A DNA stretch of 64,000 nt from Phymatolithon calcareum (lineage: Eukaryota > Rhodophyta > Florideophyceae > Hapalidiales): NCBI GenBank assembly GCA_977006965.1, contig OZ345385.1:186001-250000 (forward strand), read 5' to 3'. Made by a program: the position numbers and the translations under genes. The number at the start of each line of letters is the position of its first letter. The first letter of the stretch is position 1. The notes under the pieces were generated by a model. The model saw only the letters and a list, made by a program, of their open reading frames with translations, made no database searches and had not been told where the DNA came from. Shown piece by piece: positions 1-11,037 of the stretch.

Positions 1-1050
1 TATCTTTTATGGGATAAGACAAATGAGCATAGGTTTTTGAGGTGGAGCTACCGCTTTGTCACCACATCAGGTGTCACATGGTAAAGTTTGTTTGCCAGTC
101 CTGGCCCGCAATGGACCGTCTTTGATGTAATGAAAAAAAGATCCAATGTTTCGAAAGGTCCCTTTCCTGGATAACAGTCGTTTTGTGCCGTGCACATCCA
201 TGAACGGTACATGGTTAGTGTTAAATAAAGGGGATAGGGTTCAACCACGACTCAGTCTTCTCAACACTCGAGAAACTGCGAATCCAGATGATGTCCGCCA
301 CAGCCATCATCGCACTCTGTTGGTGCTCTTAAGCCTTACAAGGCGGTTCTGAAAGCAGCCGAATGTACCCATGCTGCACTAAATGGGTATGAGTTTTGAA
401 TGCAAACATCGAACGCAAAGGTTTTTGCAGCTATTTGCAGGTCCCGAAAGTGATGAAATTCTTCTCGAATGCCGACGATGTCGGCAAAACGAAATGGATG
501 ACTTGACACGTCGGCGGGTACACCGATGCGATATGAAATGAATACAACAGGATGATGCTACGCTGGGAACCCACCGAAGATATCGTCGTTATCGCAGCGA
601 AGAGAGGCAACTGAGGTTGATTGCTTGGATAGATCACCAAGTGAAGCAGAGTGGACACAAGAAGTAGACGTCCTAGATTATTAAGGTGTGTGTTCTGGAC
701 AGAGCTTGCCGCAAGAGAATTTTTTTATTGGTTAGTGAGGACAGTGCAATAGCAATAACAGTGACAGAGACTTCTTTGCAATAAGAATTGCAATAGAAAA
801 TGACCGGCAATATGAAGGCAATATCGAAAATCTGTTTCACATTCAGGATATGCGTCTGCGAATACCAGTCAATCTATTTGCACTACGTATTGTAATAAGG
901 TCAGACTCTTGCAATAGAGCTCCAATAGAAATCTAATGCAATATATTGGTAATGCAGTCTGTACCGCAGTCTGTGTCCGCCTTGTGAGTTTGAACAACTT
1001 CAATCGTTCATTTTTACGAGAATTCAGAGCACTGCATCGCCAACCTTAAG
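1..1050. other. unassigned left flank
   Basis: I see no supportable gene here. Short ORFs occur on both strands but show no family motif. From about 765 to 960 the sequence is AT-rich and repeats the motif TTGCAAT or its complement many times. A similar motif-rich stretch lies at about 46,290-46,375. Confidence 0.5.
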
Positions 1051-1101
1051 TGGTTCAAACAGCCATCTACTGGACTTCAACGGAAGGTGCCAGCTGCTTG
1101 A

Positions 1102-1734
1102 ATGTTGCACACGTTGCACTATCTGCAGTCTTGCTCAGTCGCATTACTGAAATTGCCGGAGATCAAAGTCTTCCTATCTTCGATGATCCCTTTGAAGGAC
1201 TCCTCCTTAGAAGTGAGGCAAGCTTCGGTGTTTGACGAGCTGTGCAGTGAGCATAAGAAGATGTACAAGAGCGCACTCGAACATCTCTGTAGCGAACTTT
1301 CTATGCTTTGGGACTCTGAGAAATGGGAGGAAGATATCAATGAGAAATTGGAAACGCTGCAAGAAGCTGTGGACTGTTTGTTACGAGATTCCTCCGAGCC
1401 TGGTTTGGAAGATTTGGGATCTCTTAGTTTTCTTGGGACCGTGCTCCCTGAACGCTGTCAGAATATGAGCGAGAGATTCTCCATGATTCTGATGGTTCGA
1501 CCAAAGTTCGCCTTTCGCTTCTGCGAAGTGGAGGGAAGGCTACATGTGTTCTGCCTACTTGCACCTGATATTGATTTGAAGTGCGCCCTGCCTTGGTTCA
1601 CGTTCTCTGGCGAGCAAATGTGTTGGTCGGAGCTGGAAACAGAAGTGATTGCGGCTTTTGATGACGATGACCTTATTCGTGCCGTGCTCGTCTCATGCAT
1701 AGCGTGCACAAGTTCGCGCGGCACGTACAACTGA
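1102..1734 (+). CDS. unknown protein, first part of a same-frame ORF chain
   Basis: I do not recognise this 210-residue product. It looks coding: it is rich in Leu and Glu, has heptad-like helical stretches at about residues 45-95, and a mixed beta-like segment ends in an acidic FDDDDL. The ATG directly follows a TGA. Its TGA stop at 1732 is in the same frame as the next ORF, which begins 36 nt later. A 51-nt GT-AG interval (about 1725-1775) could be an intron that removes the stop and keeps the frame. A CGA-to-TGA mutation in a decaying gene is equally possible. No catalytic motif is visible. Confidence 0.45.
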   Translation: MLHTLHYLQSCSVALLKLPEIKVFLSSMIPLKDSSLEVRQASVFDELCSEHKKMYKSALEHLCSELSMLWDSEKWEEDINEKLETLQEAVDCLLRDSSEPGLEDLGSLSFLGTVLPERCQNMSERFSMILMVRPKFAFRFCEVEGRLHVFCLLAPDIDLKCALPWFTFSGEQMCWSELETEVIAAFDDDDLIRAVLVSCIACTSSRGTYN

Positions 1735-1770
1735 GTCGCATCGTCTTTCTTTTATGCTTGTCCGCGCAAT

Positions 1771-2370
1771 ATGAGCATCGCTATCGAGTTTGACCACCCT
1801 ATCGACCGCGACCTAATGACCATGCTTGCCGATCCGAAGCGCGGCGAGCGCTCTAGTGATCTCTACTTCAAAACAGGAGAGGGGATGTGGTTTAAAGTGA
1901 CGAACGAAGCTAGTGAAATCGGCCATGTTCAACGCTGTGAGCAACCGATTATTGATTGTGGTCAGAACGCCCCGCACTACTCTATTCCGCTCCTGTACGG
2001 GTCTGGTGAGTTCCTCAACTCGAGCGACCTGTGCCGTACAATTCAGGTGGAGAAAATCATGGAACAACTCCGTCCGTCAGCTCCCGCGTGCTTTGCATTG
2101 GGCGAGATTTGCTCTTCTGCTCGACCACCCGTTAAGAAGGGTCAGTTGGATCTGGTTTCCGCCGCCGCCGTTCTGTACGACAACCAGGGAAGGCTTCCAT
2201 TGATGAAGTATATTTGTAAAATTCGTGGCCCAGTGCGAGTGGAGAAGCTGAGCGATGTGGCGGAGCACTTTTATGGACAGCCGTACATGAATGTTGTCAA
2301 GTACGATCAAGAGGCGGATGATGTTGCGCGCGGGCCTGAGACGACTGATATTTCTGAGCTCGCTGTGTGA
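1771..2370 (+). CDS. unknown protein, second part of the same-frame ORF chain
   Basis: This 199-residue ORF is in the same frame as the ORFs before and after it. Composition looks protein-like, with charged, Pro-poor, alternating hydrophobic segments such as KYICKIRGPVRVEKLSDVAE. I recognise no family. It ends at a TGA (2368-2370), and the same frame then stays open from 2371 to 2682 (103 further codons). The whole 1102-2682 interval thus reads as one frame of about 526 codons interrupted by two TGA codons. It could be one gene with small introns, or a pseudogene decayed by substitutions only. Confidence 0.45.
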   Translation: MSIAIEFDHPIDRDLMTMLADPKRGERSSDLYFKTGEGMWFKVTNEASEIGHVQRCEQPIIDCGQNAPHYSIPLLYGSGEFLNSSDLCRTIQVEKIMEQLRPSAPACFALGEICSSARPPVKKGQLDLVSAAAVLYDNQGRLPLMKYICKIRGPVRVEKLSDVAEHFYGQPYMNVVKYDQEADDVARGPETTDISELAV

Positions 2371-2874
2371 AACGCATTGGCAGCGCTTCTGTGCAGGAAG
2401 TTTGGCTTGCTAACCGGCTTTTCAGAATGGATATCGCGTGCGGAGCACGTGTCATGTGCGCAAAATTTGCGCGACGATGTGACTATGAGCGCAAACATCG
2501 AACTTCCAGACCTGGACATTTGGACAAGCCATTTGACGAAAAACCCGGAGCTGAAGGGGAAAAGTGCGGTCAGCGATGAAATGATGCTTGCTTGCTCTCA
2601 AAGTAAGGACCGCGACGCTAACGGATTTTCCTTTCCTCCTGTTCATGTTAACAACGTGGTTGTAGAACATGCCCGACCTTGACAGGCCATGCAAAGTCAG
2701 GGGGGAGTGCCGCCTTACCCTCCCGAACAGGTTCTCAAGTGAGAAGGATATGGAGTATCATAGTACTTTGGCCCCTCGAAAATCGTCACAACGATCTCAG
2801 CAAATGAAAGGAATGCAGTATTCATCGCCTACTTGTTCTCAGCCCAACCTTTCGAACGGAAAGAGGTTACCGCC

Positions 2875-3156
2875 ATGGCGACTGCAGAGCTTGTGAATGG
2901 CGCCGGCATGTCCGGCGGCTGGAGCGACGACATGGACGACACACCAATCGGCGGCATCCATCCTCTCTCCATCGTGAAAAATGCCGACGGCACCACGATG
3001 ATTGTCGACAATCACTGACTGCGGAATGCGCCCCGACCGGTATTCGCGAAAAGCAATCACGGTCGTAAAATACTCGCGAAAGACCCTGTCTGTGACTATA
3101 TGGCCTTCGCAAAGTTTCCCCAAGCGTCTGCAGATGCGTTGGTATCTTTTAAATAA
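2875..3156 (+). pseudogene. small repeat-family ORF with conserved C-terminus
   Basis: The ATG at 2875 has a good eukaryotic context (ACCGCCATGG). The frame encodes 47 residues, meets a TGA at 3016-3018, then continues in frame for 45 codons to a TAA at 3154-3156. The last residues are PQASADALVSFK, followed by a stop that lies within an AAATAAA signal. The same C-terminus (PQASADALVTFK) is encoded by two other copies on the minus strand, at about 32,385-32,480 and 19,985-20,070. Coding constraint on the 3' end in three copies suggests a dispersed gene or transposon-encoded family. Function is unknown. Confidence 0.45.
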
Positions 3157-3618
3157 AAATCTAGGGAGAGCGGGCGCTAATTACGACGGAACTGAGCTTG
3201 GACAGATTTTTAGCAGCCCATTCTTGTTGTCGCCAAAGTGTGTAGGATGTATCATCATCCGTGTCATGGCAGTGACGACATAGAATTCAAAAAAGACGGG
3301 GTGGAAAAGAATTCCATGGAGATATCGGCCAGTACGGAGCGGATGCCAGCCTGGGTGTGCTCGCCCGCAATCGATGCTGGTCGTCACCCGTCCTGGGCAG
3401 TCGATAGTGCGGAGAAGTCCAAGACTCGACGATACGAACCTGCATCAGTAGTCGCGAAAGGGATAGATTTCCACCCTCTTGCAATTGATATTTATAGACG
3501 TCTCAGTATCATACAGGGTTCGAGCGTGGGCTCCACAAAACGACAATCTCACAACGCCGTGGAACCTCCCCTGCCCAGGAGTGCACGAACGTCATCACCC
3601 GCTTTGTTTCCGTGCAAA

Positions 3619-3631
3619 GGGGGGGGGGGGG
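3619..3631 (+). repeat. G13 homopolymer
   Basis: An uninterrupted run of 13 G lies here. The 169-codon reading frame that crosses it (3238-3747) is therefore unreliable, and I do not call it a gene. Homopolymer length errors are suspected elsewhere in this window. Confidence 0.8.
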
Positions 3632-3740
3632 AGTGTCGGCTGAAAATGGTAAGATCCTATGCCTGTGGGCGAGGGGACACTGAGTGGTCGGATAGGAATA
3701 GATCAATCTTATTTGCGTTGACAGCCATGGTTGTGATAAT

Positions 3741-3879
3741 GATGTGATGATGATTGGTTTATTCCCCTAAGAGGCTAGCACGTCTAGAAGGCTTCATGCG
3801 ACTCCACTTGCTGTGGTCGGAAGCGTCTTTTATGGACGATTCAATATCTTGGTTTAGGATATCGCTAAGGAGAGAAGCA
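3741..3879 (-). mobile_element. LINE family A, 5'-truncated 3' end
   Basis: About 140 bp are nearly identical to the 3' end of the LINE fragment at 24,766 and to the insertion at 26,936. On the minus strand the element ends in GGGGAATAAA followed by a CAT/ATC-type short repeat tail. Such simple-repeat tails and heavy 5' truncation are typical of non-LTR retrotransposons. Homology stops abruptly at about 3879. Confidence 0.8.
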
Positions 3880-3956
3880 GTCATTGTTACCCAGCTACGT
3901 GCGCAAATGCAACTACTGTAGGGATCCCCGGGCCCCTCCCCGAAATCGGCCCTTTT

Positions 3957-4117
3957 TGGGCCAATTTTCTATCTTTATTTGTTGATTTAAAGCCCTCAGT
4001 TCCATTCATAAGGCTGTACAGGAGCGGCTTTCCAGTACTTTCATCTTTCTCGGTATATGATGAGAACGACCATGTTTCCGAAACCTGCTCGTTGCAGGAG
4101 AAAGGACAGGCTAGCAT
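3957..4117 (-). pseudogene. ORF-X family, C-terminal tail
   Basis: The minus-strand frame ends with STGKPLLYSLMNGTEGF and then a short extension. The copy at 29,372-29,835 (plus strand) encodes STGKPLPYSLMSVTEGF before its stop. About 55 bp are shared at the DNA level. No function is known; see the longer copies. Confidence 0.5.
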
Positions 4118-4326
4118 GCGTGGGTTGAAATCTCACCACCCACGAATGTGTGGTGGGACCACTCCGTTGATACGAGGACTGGGTGAGGTGAGGTGCGTTG
4201 CGATGAGCGCGGACGGAAGGTCGAATTATTTAGGGATCGGATGACAATTTGTAAATAACGATATTATCGACATCCCCGCGGCCTCCGGCCAGCACATCAA
4301 TACAACCAAAAAAAGTCGAAATCAAG

Positions 4327-4365
4327 CTAGATTCGATGCTCAACTTTTTTGAGTATCGAATCTAG
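4327..4365. repeat. 17-bp inverted repeat (hairpin)
   Basis: Arms at 4327-4343 and 4349-4365 match with one mismatch around a 5-nt loop. The surrounding 4260-4640 is AT-rich and has no convincing gene. Confidence 0.75.
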
Positions 4366-4868
4366 CGTGTTTTTGTAGGGTAGACCCTGTTAAGAAAATC
4401 ATTGCACTTGATAATGAATTAATATTTATGGAAAAAATAATATAAAAATTTATTATCCATATCATACAGTGCAAGATGCTTGGCTCGTTCAAATTGTCGA
4501 TGGGCAAAGCCATGCTCAAACTATGATATATAATATTAACCCTCTCGTACTGCAACAATTGAGGTTTATTGGGACACAGTAAAATAATTTTTTTGCGGGG
4601 CCCACGCGCATCGCAACACTTCGTGGAGTATTACATGTTCTTCCCCATGTCTATGCGCTCCTGCTGAACATGTTTGGAATGATTTCGTGCAGTATACGCG
4701 AAGCTACAAGCAAAGCAGCAATTTTCGTGTCCAAAGATGCCTACTCGTTCCGATGATGTAGAGAGTTCGCAGTTGCGAGTTCGGATAAGAGTTTCGCCAG
4801 TTCCAGGTTCTGTTTTGGACCAAGCCCGCAATCTCTCCTTATCTCACCTCCGCGTAAGTACGAGCGCG

Positions 4869-5819
4869 ATGACGACTGCGCTCGACAACTTATTGTCGGA
4901 TTCACGTTTGTACTGGGTTTCGTCCACCGCCTCCGAGACGCACATATTACCGACATCCCTCTCCTTTCTCCGTGACAACGTATCGCAGTCAATCCCTCTC
5001 TTCCTGCACGACGCCGCGTCCTCATGGACGGCGGTCTCGCAATGGACCCCGGACTACCTCCGCGCGCAGTACGGCGAAGTATGTCTGTCAGTAGCTCTGA
5101 CACCTGATCGTCTCGCGGACGCAGTGACTGACAAACGTTTCGCGGAGCCGGCATTTGAAACATGGACTCTCGCTCGTCTGCTGGATGCACTGGAAATGAA
5201 CGCGGTGGATGCAGACTGCGTGCCGTACTATTCCGCACAAAACTCCTGTCTCACGGATGAGGCACCGGATTTGTGCGCGGACATTTACATGCAGACGATC
5301 AACGTTGCGCGCGAGGCGTTCGGCAAGACGGAGGCGGCAATTAACTTGTGGATCAGAGATGAAAGATCTGTCACGACGATTCATGCAGATCCTTTTGAGA
5401 ACATGTATGCCTTCGTACGCGGACAGAAGTGGTTTGAATTGCGCCCGCCGTGTGACGCGATGGTGCTGCGCAAGCCGGAGTGGCGCGATGCGCGGTGGAC
5501 GAGGACGGAGGATGGCTGGAAGCTGGAATATGAGGATGATACGACGAGATGGATCGATCACCGCATCGATCATCCCGGCAATTCTGTGTTTGTTTATCTG
5601 TCCCCGGGGGATATGTTGTACTTGCCCCCTCTGTGGTGTACGTTTTTGGACCTGTTGTGGCCTTTTTGTCGAGTTTGGTTGTCAGGAAATTGACTTACGT
5701 GTTCCTGAACGTTTCTGTGCAATGAGTTTTCGCGGGTTGTGAGCAGTTCATGGGGTGCGACAGGTTGGGTTACTATTGCGGTCAACTGGTGGTTCGATAT
5801 GACGTACGGGAGGGATTGA
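4869..5819 (+). CDS. JMJD7-like JmjC-domain 2-oxoglutarate dioxygenase, split near 3' end
   Basis: The family hydroxylates protein lysines (JMJD7 acts on DRG GTPases) using Fe(II) and 2-oxoglutarate. From the ATG at 4869 the N-terminal half fits the family (SLSFLRDNVSQSIPLFL, then WTAVSQW). The cupin core has NLWIRDERSVTTIHADPFEN, with the H-x-D iron pair at about residues 172 and 174. GDMLYLPPLW follows. The frame opened at 4869 then reads off into unrelated sequence and stops at 5693. The family C-terminus (GATGWVTIAVNWWFDMTY) is encoded at 5754-5807 in another frame, with a stop at 5817-5819. An intron with a strong GTACGT donor at 5638 and AG at 5726 would restore it if the TTTT at 5727-5730 were TTT. 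The reconstructed distal position reads W-F-S-R-V, where relatives have W-F-H-H-V, so an iron ligand may be lost. Confidence 0.75.
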
Positions 5820-5908
5820 ACAGCTCTTCGACAATTTACGGGATTAGCATGAGGACAAAGCAGTAAGTGCGGTCGCGACAGTGCCGGAGAGATAGTGTAA
5901 AAGAGTAA

Positions 5909-5996
5909 CGTTCACTTGCCGTTCATGGTGTGTTTGTCTGATAACTAACTGTTCACGGTGTGTTCACTTGCTGTTCACTGTTAGCCATCAAGTGAA
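5909..5996 (+). repeat. short imperfect tandem duplication
   Basis: Segments beginning GTTCACTTGCCGTTCA and GTTCACGGTGTGTTCACTTG repeat the same words (GTTCAC, GGTGTG, TTGC). This looks like a local duplication of 25-45 bp. No gene is visible between 5820 and 6500. Confidence 0.5.
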
Positions 5997-6510
5997 CCCA
6001 TACTGACAATGACCGATACTAGTCTAATTATCTCATCGACAGTGCACCACTGCGCGCGCACTCTCTGTAGTAGCCTACTTATGCAAAATACCTCTCTCCA
6101 GCAGAGAGAACTGGACCATCAACTAAAGTCAACCATCTCAACACTTATTGATCCAACACCAGCGTTCCCGAGAGCGCTGGTTACAGGTAGCAACCGGTGA
6201 GAATTGGATCCTTATGCTAGTGGAACCGTAGCGCATTGCTGAGCGAAGTATATCACTGTGGCGTCTATAGTAAAAGCCACAGCAAGCCACGAAGGCGCGG
6301 GCGGATAGCTGGTGTTGTCGAGAAATCTTGCCGTGAAGAATACATTTCATTTTGAAGTGGAATAGTATGCCCACGGCTCAGATTTGCGTGCTCGTGTGCT
6401 GTCCTACTTCGACATTATGACTTAAGCTGCGTCCTGACTTCGGCTCCATAGATACTCGGTTTATTACTGTTTCGTCTTCGCGTGTCATTGGTCTTGAGCG
6501 TGAAGCTAAT

Positions 6511-6574
6511 TGAAACTTTGATCTGAGCCATATATCTTCTGAAAAGCAGATATCTCGCTTAGATCAAAGTTTCA
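6511..6574. repeat. 14-bp perfect inverted repeat
   Basis: TGAAACTTTGATCT at 6511-6524 is matched by its exact complement at 6561-6574. Further partial pairing (GATATC against ATATATC) lies inside. It could be a hairpin or the core of a small foldback element. Confidence 0.7.
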
Positions 6575-6599
6575 CTCAGAAAGTTCTGTTTAGAGATGT

Positions 6600-8560
6600 T
6601 TTTCTTTCTATATTGCGGAATTGTATTAAGGTACACAAAAGTGAACCCCACATCTAAGGGTCCTTTAAGCTGTTCCCGAGTTGGAATCATTTTTGGGTGC
6701 TCGCGTAACTGCTTCCCGCAAGACTGCGGGCATACCACTACACGGTGAGAGATAAAACTATACGCGGTGTCAGATAACGTGGCGCATAGATGGATTGGAT
6801 GATAGTGACTAATTTATTTAGGCAAATGGTAAGTCACAGAGTACATAAATTGTGAGCCTGCGAGGAAGGACGATTGTGGGAAATGAAGCCTGAAGCCACA
6901 ATGCCACGCTGTAGACGTGGTCACGTCACTTTTTGAGGCTGGGAAATATTCAATTGGGAAGGAGGCGGAGGAAGAGAAACTGAGCAGAGGCAGCCCTATC
7001 TCACTTGGATGAGGGAGTCTTTTAGAGACTTGAGTTGATAGTTGCGTAGTGGGTCGAGAGGTGCAATCCATATATATTTTCTAGGGGTTGTACCTCATCG
7101 CACAGAACACTGCTCCAAGCCCTTGGAGCGCTGTGAGTGTAATTCTACTGGACCATAACAACACGCAGTAGATGCTACATAGCTAAGTGTTAATTGCCGT
7201 TGACTGTCGCATGCTTATGTACTTGTAACACAAGTGTGTCGTACGTCAAGGAATATGATTGGACGACAGCAATGGGCTCATTCTTGGGCACCTCCACGCA
7301 ATATTTAGTGCATGAGAGAAAGAAGGCAAATGAGGAATGGGTCGGGGAAGTGAGAGGCAATGCATCAAGGGATTCACAGGCATATTCATAATATAATGCT
7401 CGCAGTAGGAGATTGCACATTCATTGATTTCGTGAAGACACGTGGTGCTTCTATGTCACTTTGGTTACTCAGATATTTTTCTTTACCTTTTGCACTGCTC
7501 AATGCTCATGTGTACAGAAAAACTTGTTACGAGAAAACTTGAACCCTAGTTCGATTCGATTCCAATCATGGCTTCAGTCTCTCTTATCAAGTAATGTGGA
7601 GAGGGAACAAGCAGGGCCTTGAGTCAAGTGCTTCCGCGGAAGTCTCTCGGGAAAACCTAAGATCATGGAGCTTGTACAAAAAGCATCAAATTTGTCTGCT
7701 TGAAGTTTTCTGATAATCGTCCGATCATGTTGGCGTTTTCCGCAGCACGCAAGCTCCGTGGAATTTGCAAGCACGATTCGAGACCGCCGCACCAAGCTCC
7801 CGTAGGGCTTGACGCGCTGGTAAAATTTGGCACGCGATTAGTCCTTCATTTTGCGTAGACATTTTCGCTTCTTTTTGCAGCTTTGAGATGCGGTCGATCG
7901 GGAATGCTGTTCCTTCTTTCTCTATCTCATGTAGAAACGAAGGCAGTCATAAGGAAAAAGTCTCATTGCTTCGATTTTAAGATCACTTGTATGAGTTTCT
8001 CTCACCACAACTTTGCCATTGGTCTCCGTTCTAACAGTGCTACAAAGCAGCATACGAGCATCTGGTGTACAACCTCTCTTGCGCCAAAAACCTTGAAACA
8101 GAGATAGCACGTAATATTGTCAAAATCTTCACCTGCGCCATTGCACGATCAGTTCCATTGCACGAACTCTGTTGCACGCACCTTCCCTCATCTCTCCCGT
8201 CCACCTCGATTTACACCATCTCTGTGCATTACCATCTATCCATAAATGGACATCAATCTGTACTGAGACACATGGTACCTACTCAATAAACCCACTTAAT
8301 TACGATATTGAAGCTTGTGTTCTAGGAAGCCTGCATTGGACCTGCAAACACCCAAACAATCTAGTAATTTATTGGGATGCATTTCTAAGGCCGGTGCCTC
8401 TTCCACTACGAAGTAATGAAATTAACGATGAAGAGCTGTTTGGCTCATGCTAGACAGTGCGAACATTTGTATCTCTCGTGCTTAAGCCCTTGTTTGCATA
8501 TGAGATCCCATGAGACGCGCAGATTCCACATACTTCAGTAGAGCTCCTTTCGCCATCGTT
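6600..8560. other. unassigned stretch
   Basis: Only short ORFs without recognisable motifs are present on either strand. I see no repeat shared with other parts of the window. Confidence 0.4.
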
Positions 8561-8743
8561 GCCTGTCAAATGATCACTTGAGCTGCCTGCGGTTCCGCAG
8601 AAAGAGACAAGGGCTTTTTAACTCCAATGATACAGTCAGGGCTTTTTCGTAGCCCGGTCTTGCTCTGGCGATATTTCTTTACCAAGTCTTTTAGGGTTTG
8701 AGCTCCCCAGTTTTCCACCTGCTTTTCTGGTCGCTTTACAATA

Positions 8744-8790
8744 ACTAAGAAATGGAAAACCACAATTATTGCGGTTTTCCATTTCTTAGT
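8744..8790. repeat. 18-bp perfect inverted repeat (hairpin)
   Basis: ACTAAGAAATGGAAAACC at 8744-8761 is followed after an 11-nt loop by its exact complement at 8773-8790. An open minus-strand frame of 135 codons (8566-8973) runs through it, and a plus-strand frame of 89 codons starts at 8895. Neither shows a family motif, so I do not call them genes. Confidence 0.8.
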
Positions 8791-9609
8791 ACTAACGAGA
8801 CTCCGTTGCATTCGGAACGAGAAGCAGAATGTTTTTGGGTCTGCTTCTTTGACTGGCTCAGGACCAGTATGAATCGGCGTGAGCAGATTCCTGCATGATC
8901 TTTCCCTGTACAATGATCCTCGCACGTTTAGGAGCTTCTCCGGCAAGTATGCGATTACATTGTTTCGCTTCAAATGGGCACACTCAGGAATGCAGTGAGT
9001 GTGTTCGCTGTGGAGGAAATCTTGTTGATTCCTTATCGTTCAGGGAGCAGAAGACAAGTGATCGAGCTTTTGTTTCTATGCGTAACAAGAGCGAGAGTGT
9101 AGCCAATCCCACATTGGGCGGCTACAGTAGATTTTTCGAGTGGGAGAATGACGTTTTGAGATAATGATTCACAGGCCTTGGCAACCCGTTCCATCACACA
9201 GCAACCGACATGGGATCACATAAACGCCTCCGTAGCTTCTGTCCGACTTTATTTTAAAAATTTCAAGGCGCAAATGTATTCCCTGTCTACTAGAAAAGCT
9301 TCTTCCGGTTAGCTCTTGACTTGCGTTACTCGTTCTAGGAAAGTATGGAAGATTTTCTGAGGACTGATCACCTTAAAAACGTAACAATGTGTGTTTTCAG
9401 CAGTTTTTTCTGCATTTTTCGGGTTCTCGATGACGCTCAATTCCGAAAACTTGGCACTAATTCATTGGACAATTCGAGATCAAGCTTATGATTAATGTAA
9501 CCTTTTTCCTTTGTTGACGGACTGATGAGTATCATAGTGCCCGCGAACCAAAAAGCTGGTAACTTTCTCTTTTCAATTCCAGTTCAGATTATTTGCCGAT
9601 TTTAACAGC

Positions 9610-10240
9610 TTGCGCGCAGCCCTCTGGTGCCTGCTGTTACTCCCACAGTATGTCCTTTTCTATCGCCATTGCTGTAGCAATGGCGACACAAGCAGCATCA
9701 TGAAGATATCTGGCCTCCCTTCATGTCTATGCGCTTTATGCACTAAACCATACATCGCCCCGCCCAGCCGGCCGATCGCACCAGCAAGTACGCCACTTCT
9801 GCGCTCATTCGTTCGGCGAATTCACGGTCCACGGACAGTGGCTGATTACATGGGTAAATGCCTCACGCATCCGCAACACGGTTACTACACGACTCGAGAA
9901 AAAGTTCTCGGTGCCCACGAAGACCTCATCACCCGCCCCTGAGGTATTCTAAGTATATGGCGAACTCCTTGGTCTCTGGACCGCCTATTTTGCATCCGCC
10001 AGTTATTTCTGCCTCATCGAGTTCTGGCTCTGCTCCGGCAAAATTGATACGCGACGCTCCGCGCGCCCTCAACTCCATCGGGCGTCCCCGACACGCGTAA
10101 ATCTCTTCGAGGCACGCCCTGTGTTGTGCGGCCGCGATTGCGCGCTGGGGAAGTTCAGAACCCAAATTCATCGGCGTGATGCAATGGCACGAGTACTCGC
10201 TTTTACTCCGTCATGCGATCGCTTTTTGAATACTGTGATT
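9610..10240 (+). pseudogene. NDUFAF7/MidA-type methyltransferase gene, decayed
   Basis: NDUFAF7 is a mitochondrial SAM-dependent arginine methyltransferase needed for complex I assembly. Here the first frame ends with TVADYMGKCLTHPQHGYY, then TREKVLGAHEDLITRP, which closely follows the family N-terminus. A hydrophobic or basic leader precedes it, as expected for mitochondrial import. The frame stops at 9942. Downstream, pieces resembling the next family blocks (GELLGLW, then LIE plus a G-rich loop and RDAPRALNSIG, then an NLFEARPVL-like block) occur in alternating frames with stops up to about 10,200. The SAM-binding loop is not intact in any one frame. Introns could explain some shifts, but the number of breaks favours a pseudogene. 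Confidence 0.65.
9663..9686. repeat. 11-bp perfect hairpin
   Basis: TCGCCATTGCT and its exact complement are separated by 2 nt. It lies in the leader region of the NDUFAF7-like reading frame. Confidence 0.7.
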
Positions 10241-10249
10241 CACCGCCAT

Positions 10250-11037
10250 ACATCAAATTCATCTCGTACTTCTCGTACTTTGCTATTGTTTTTGCCCTTG
10301 CAGTCGTGTAGGGCAAATGCAGGGTATGCGCGTGAGCATTGCATTTTTTGTCCGATTTTTGACAATATTCCTCGCTGTATGGGGTGCCTTATCCCTGATC
10401 TTCTGCTTCTCGGGCTGAACATGGAATGAGCTGTTGTTCTCGCTTCTTCTCATGGTCCTTACCCTCATATGCGTGCTTTCTGTGTTCGAATTTCTCCATG
10501 TGCATCCCGGTATTGCAGCATTCTCCTCAAGCTACCGTGTTTACAATGAGTGCAGTGTGACTAGTGTGCGCGGTTGGCATTGCGGTGCTCCATGTGCTGC
10601 AGATAGGATGCGAAGAAAGGATATTCGAATGGCGGAAATGAGTCATTCCCTCCTCCGTTCGTGCGTTTCCCTGCTCAAATATCCATGACCTTCTGTTTCT
10701 TGACCATGTCGCCGATGATTGCTCTTTGAGATATGTACGTACGATGCATTTACACCTCTCTTCATGTCATTCGTTTCCTTCACAGTCCTGACCTTTTTTC
10801 TGTCGCATGTCTGCAAATCCATAAGTTTGGGGAAAGCCAGCACAGAAACTCACTCACTCGGTGGCTAACCTAGCGCATAGCACGTCAATGTCGAGTTGGG
10901 AAGAGATACGTTGCCGCCATTTCGGTGCCAGTCTCAGACCGGGCTCCTTGTTGGAAAGAGTGGAGTTCGCTTGGTTCGAAAACCATCGCTCGATAGTCAC
11001 CATAACTCAGTCACCCGCACACCCAGGAGCATAATTC
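10250..11037. other. unassigned stretch
   Basis: Several short overlapping ORFs exist on both strands, none with a recognisable motif or clear start. I see nothing to annotate. Confidence 0.4.

Noticed and set aside
2829-3123. Minus-strand ORFs opposite the small gene at 2,875
   Set aside because: The plus-strand frame is the one whose C-terminus is conserved in two other copies, so the minus frames are shadows.
1102-3156. Genome-wide reassignment or readthrough of TGA
   Set aside because: In-frame breaks in the window also include TAA and TAG (18,498, 29,657, 54,575, 56,822). Several ORFs end cleanly at TGA, so mixed decay explains them better.
3238-3747. 169-codon ORF on the plus strand
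   Set aside because: It crosses a G13 homopolymer, gives no recognisable protein, and ends at the tail of a LINE copy.
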